From Varroa destructor (Eukaryota; Arthropoda; Arachnida; Mesostigmata; Varroidae), in contig NW_019211457.1 of NCBI RefSeq assembly GCF_002443255.2, positions 39,345,126 through 39,409,125 of the forward strand: DNA of 64,000 nt. The letters run 5' to 3'. Below are positions 61,001-64,000 of this stretch, in pieces. The translations under genes were made by a program, and so were the position numbers. Each line of letters begins with the position of its first letter. The stretch's first letter is position 1. Under the pieces are notes generated by a model that searched no databases, had not been told where the DNA came from, and saw only the letters and a list, made by a program, of their open reading frames with translations.

Positions 61001-63233
61001 TCGACCCGCCAGCGAATTGCAACGCTGTGTAAATAATTGTGTCAAACTGGTGCTGTATTATATGGTGTTTACCACTAAAAAGCCGGCAGTATTTCAAGTA
61101 ACGGTTCATAGGTTATCCGACGAGTGTTTTACTTCGATCGGAAGGTCGAAACAGAAGGTGATCGAATGTGTCTTACCTATCTAAAGGAAACAGCCCTTAA
61201 ATGAAGCAAAGTTCTATATTGAATCATAAAATTTGCCACGTTCACAAATACTTGGCTTGCCCTACTGCTCTCTTACCTTCGTGTAGCGCCTACTTGGACG
61301 ACGCGTTCGTGTTGTTGCTGTTTCATATGTGAAACCCTGCGAAGGTGGCCTTATTCAGGCAACCGAGAAAGAATCGACCGAACATTGTTACACGTACTAC
61401 TAGTAATAATGGACCGGAATCTTATCGATGGCCAGCCTGTTCTCTTAGATTATTTTTGTGTGGATATATATTGTCCGAACCTTCTAGGCCTATTGATAGG
61501 TCATCGACTAAATAAGGCAGCGATCTTTTCATTGCGCTTAGACGCGTCCAGTTTTTCCTTAAACAGTTAAATAACCAAAAGAAAAAGGACAGAATTTGCC
61601 GAAAAAACAGCGAATGCGAGTGACACCGAGGGGACACTAGGTAGCGCACGAATTGAAGGCTATCCTATAGCACAGGATAGGGGGGGCGAAAGTAAAATGC
61701 GAGAGCAAAACGAAAAGCAGACTATATCAACCTGTAATTTGCTTGTGTCCGGGTCTCCGTGCGGGTAGACTGGAGACGACGGATTATGTGCATTTATTTA
61801 CCCTTCTTGACCTGCTTGGTCGTCCGATGTGGACGTTATCTCGCTGGGGCCGCAGTTCGAACCCGTTTTGCTCCGTAAGCGAATTTTTTTTGCCATTGCT
61901 GGCACACGGGGGTCTCTGACCCTTACAGGGGTCGAAAAGACTCGCAAGTGCCAACGAATCACGAACAGAATCGATCACTCATTCTCTCCGTTAATCGTGA
62001 TCCCTGCCAGCAGTGTACAGGGCACTGACAACATCCCGTGCGTCCAACCGGATCGCAATACAGATTCATTTCAACACAGAGGCCGCGTAGTCTAGGAGTG
62101 TGCGTGCTGCTTCATCGTCTGCTTACTTGTCTTCCTTCTACCCACAAATCGTCAAAGGGCCGAACCGAGCGCAAACTCCTCCCTATCTACGAAATCTTCT
62201 CGTAGCTCGCAGCTGACTTCAGTGCTCGGCCAGAAACATCAGAGAGATAAACTTTGACACAAGAGGCTATAATAATACGATCCCAGCTGAATTTTTAGGA
62301 TGATGTTAACTTTGTTCTCCGGCGTATTCTATTCAATCGCCGACGCTCTGCCCTCCGGTCGCCAAGGTCCTCTGCGCCAGATTCTATCCACCGTTTTATT
62401 CTATTACTCAAATATACATTGGTTAGTCTACAAAATAACTATATAATATTTGCTCACGTTCTATTCGTTTTAGTACAACATCTCAGCGATATTAGTGGTG
62501 ATATCTGCGAGTCAGGATCTATGCTGAAGATGTCTAGCAGTCGCTGAAGAACTTCTAATAAGTGAAGGATTCAGTCGCGGATTATGCTGTAGTCGTAATT
62601 TGACTAGAGCTAACAATATGGTTAGGCTAATACAGTCGAATGCGAAGGTCTTAACAATTGTCCATTATGAACAATAACTTGAAAACGATTATTGAGCATC
62701 TCTGATCTGTTCATCTCTATCAGTTGGTTGTATCTGGACGTCTAGAGGTATTTTTGTAGTAGATCAGCCAATCCTCACTTGGTTCTATTTTATCTTTCAC
62801 GCAATTTTGCTGTACCGATAGCCCGACTATGGCCTTTCTCATGCTAGACCGACTTTTGAAAATGCTCCAAATAGCGGAGAAAGAGGTTAACGTTGGCATA
62901 CTCTGCAACAAACGATAGAAGTTAAAGTAGGCTTGCGGACTGCGGAAAGAGGGACAAGACGGGTTTACAAACTGGAGGTTAGACTAGAGAATTGCTAGAC
63001 TCGATTGCAGAACGCAATCAGGACCGACACGCTGATGCACACCCGCCTTCGCGGCTGCAGTTTTCTCGGTTTGCACGATATGGGACAGGCGTGCTGTCTG
63101 TCCCGTCCCCGAGACAGACTCATTGGCGTAAACCATCTACTCCGATGGTATCTTTGTCTTCTTAGTTTGGCTAGCTAAGAAGCTAGCAAGGAATAGGAAT
63201 AGAGTCTCTATCACGAATTCGGGTAGTGTCGGG
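58100..63233. other. AT/GC mosaic intergenic or intronic DNA, no gene recognised
   Basis: 59370-60050, 60780-61260, 61560-61740 and 62230-62700 are AT-rich. 58480-59300 and 60190-60560 are richer in GC. Frames of 60-111 codons show no recognisable family. The ADDL word in the minus frame 60189-60524 was considered and rejected as a reverse transcriptase motif. Confidence 0.55.
59242..59264. repeat. Inverted repeat, 8-bp arms, 7-base loop
   Basis: Arms actgacag (59242-59249) and ctgtcagt (59257-59264) pair perfectly around a GAGAGAG loop. Short, probably chance. Confidence 0.75.
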
Positions 63234-63248
63234 CAGCAGCAGCAGCAG
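63234..63248. repeat. (CAG)5 microsatellite
   Basis: Five perfect CAG units followed by AGGCGGC. It lies about 190 bases before a (CTG)9 tract of opposite orientation. Confidence 0.95.
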
Positions 63249-63438
63249 AGGCGGCACTAGCGGTCTACACGACGGCACCAACCATCGCTCCTTTTCGTCT
63301 CCTTAAGTCGCTTCTTCGTCTAGGCCGTAACAGTCTCCTCAGCAGTCAGACAGCTCCGTCCCACGGTAATTCACACTCTCGGACCACTACTCGAGTTAAT
63401 AAGTTGTTGGTTGGCCGCCTGCACATGCTTGCCTACGA

Positions 63439-63465
63439 CTGCTGCTGCTGCTGCTGCTGCTGCTG
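63439..63465. repeat. (CTG)9 microsatellite
   Basis: Nine perfect CTG units. It is complementary to the (CAG)5 tract upstream, so the two could pair in a single strand. No coding frame around it is convincing. Confidence 0.95.
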
Positions 63466-64000
63466 AGGCTTTCGTGTCTCCGTCGCTCAGCTCTTGCCAG
63501 AAACGAGGAGAATGCGAAACCCGCCTCCCCCGCACCAATGATCCCCATCGTCGCCGTCCACCCCCACGGCCCAGTCGTTTCTAACCCGCTACTGCAATAG
63601 AACGACCGGCTAGTATGCCTCGTTGTGGAACGACTACTGTTGGAGAGTGCATCTGCGGCGGCGGAGGCTGCGGTGGCAGCGGAAGCAGAAGAATTGTAGA
63701 TTGGCTTTACCCGAGTTGGACTGCTGCTGGCTCGCTGGGTGACTAAGGCGAAGAGTACCAGCCACTCTGGTTGCGCCTAGCGGGTTGCCCCTGACATCCC
63801 CTTTATTGCGGCCCCGGTCACCCATATAGCCCTATGCTAGCTGAGTCGTGGTCGGAGATGGTCGACCGTTGGTTCAGTGGCTCGCTCACTTGCTCGTAAT
63901 TCGTTCTATCGTTGCTTGCTTCCTTCCACTTAGAGTAATCTTTAGGAGGCAGCCACGGCAGAAACGCACACATAGTAAAGCCTAAGAGTGCCCTGTAGCA
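63466..64000. other. GC-rich window end, no gene recognised
   Basis: GC-rich with GGCGGC and GCAGCG words near 63650-63700. The minus-strand frame 63634-63825 has no recognisable features. Confidence 0.5.

Noticed and set aside
61840..61880. AGTTCGAACCC word resembling a tRNA B box
   Set aside because: The flanking bases do not form a T stem on either strand.
1..64000. CRISPR arrays, bacterial operons, rRNA genes
   Set aside because: No regularly spaced direct repeats, no ribosome-binding sites with long adjacent frames and no rRNA-like conserved blocks were seen. The sequence is eukaryotic in character.

Overview
This is 64 kb of eukaryotic nuclear DNA, most likely from an invertebrate. 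There are no bacterial-style operons, no ribosome-binding sites and no long continuous reading frames. CpG is not visibly depleted. Many di-, tri-, tetra- and hexanucleotide microsatellites are present, two assembly gaps of exactly 100 N interrupt the sequence, and a decayed LINE-type retrotransposon is recognisable. The LINE peptides resemble families I associate with arthropods such as ticks and mites, so an arthropod is my best guess, but nothing here fixes the species.

Between 1 and about 25 kb the window holds mixed GC-rich and AT-rich intergenic or intronic DNA with no gene I can name. It contains gap 1 (3874-3973), a core-promoter-like TATA plus initiator pair near 5.1 kb, two adjacent bulged hairpins at 5.42-5.49 kb, and several microsatellites. 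Between 25.9 and 33 kb lie a poly-T tract that may mark a short retroposed element on the minus strand, a possible PWWP-like exon (minus strand, 28.1-28.2 kb), a perfect 12-bp hairpin at 31.6 kb, and the longest open frame of the window (minus strand, 32.13-32.90 kb). That frame is the best candidate for an unrecognised coding exon. From 33 to 56 kb I see AT/GC mosaic sequence, a stop-poor block at 40.2-41.1 kb, and a weak candidate terminal exon at 54.75-55.02 kb.

From 56.4 to 57.8 kb there is a dead non-LTR retrotransposon. Its reverse-transcriptase motif A, a damaged motif C and the C-terminal region are still readable, but they are scattered over two frames and interrupted by stops. A (TA)n microsatellite containing gap 2 (57990-58089) follows it. 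The last 6 kb is intergenic, ending with (CAG)5 and (CTG)9 repeats.

I find no tRNA, rRNA, CRISPR array or complete protein-coding gene that I can support. Most open frames of 60-150 codons here are what chance allows in stop-poor, GC-rich or pyrimidine-rich stretches. No integrated biological system can be read from this window. The parts worth following up are the LINE remnant, the 32 kb open frame and the clustered inverted repeats.
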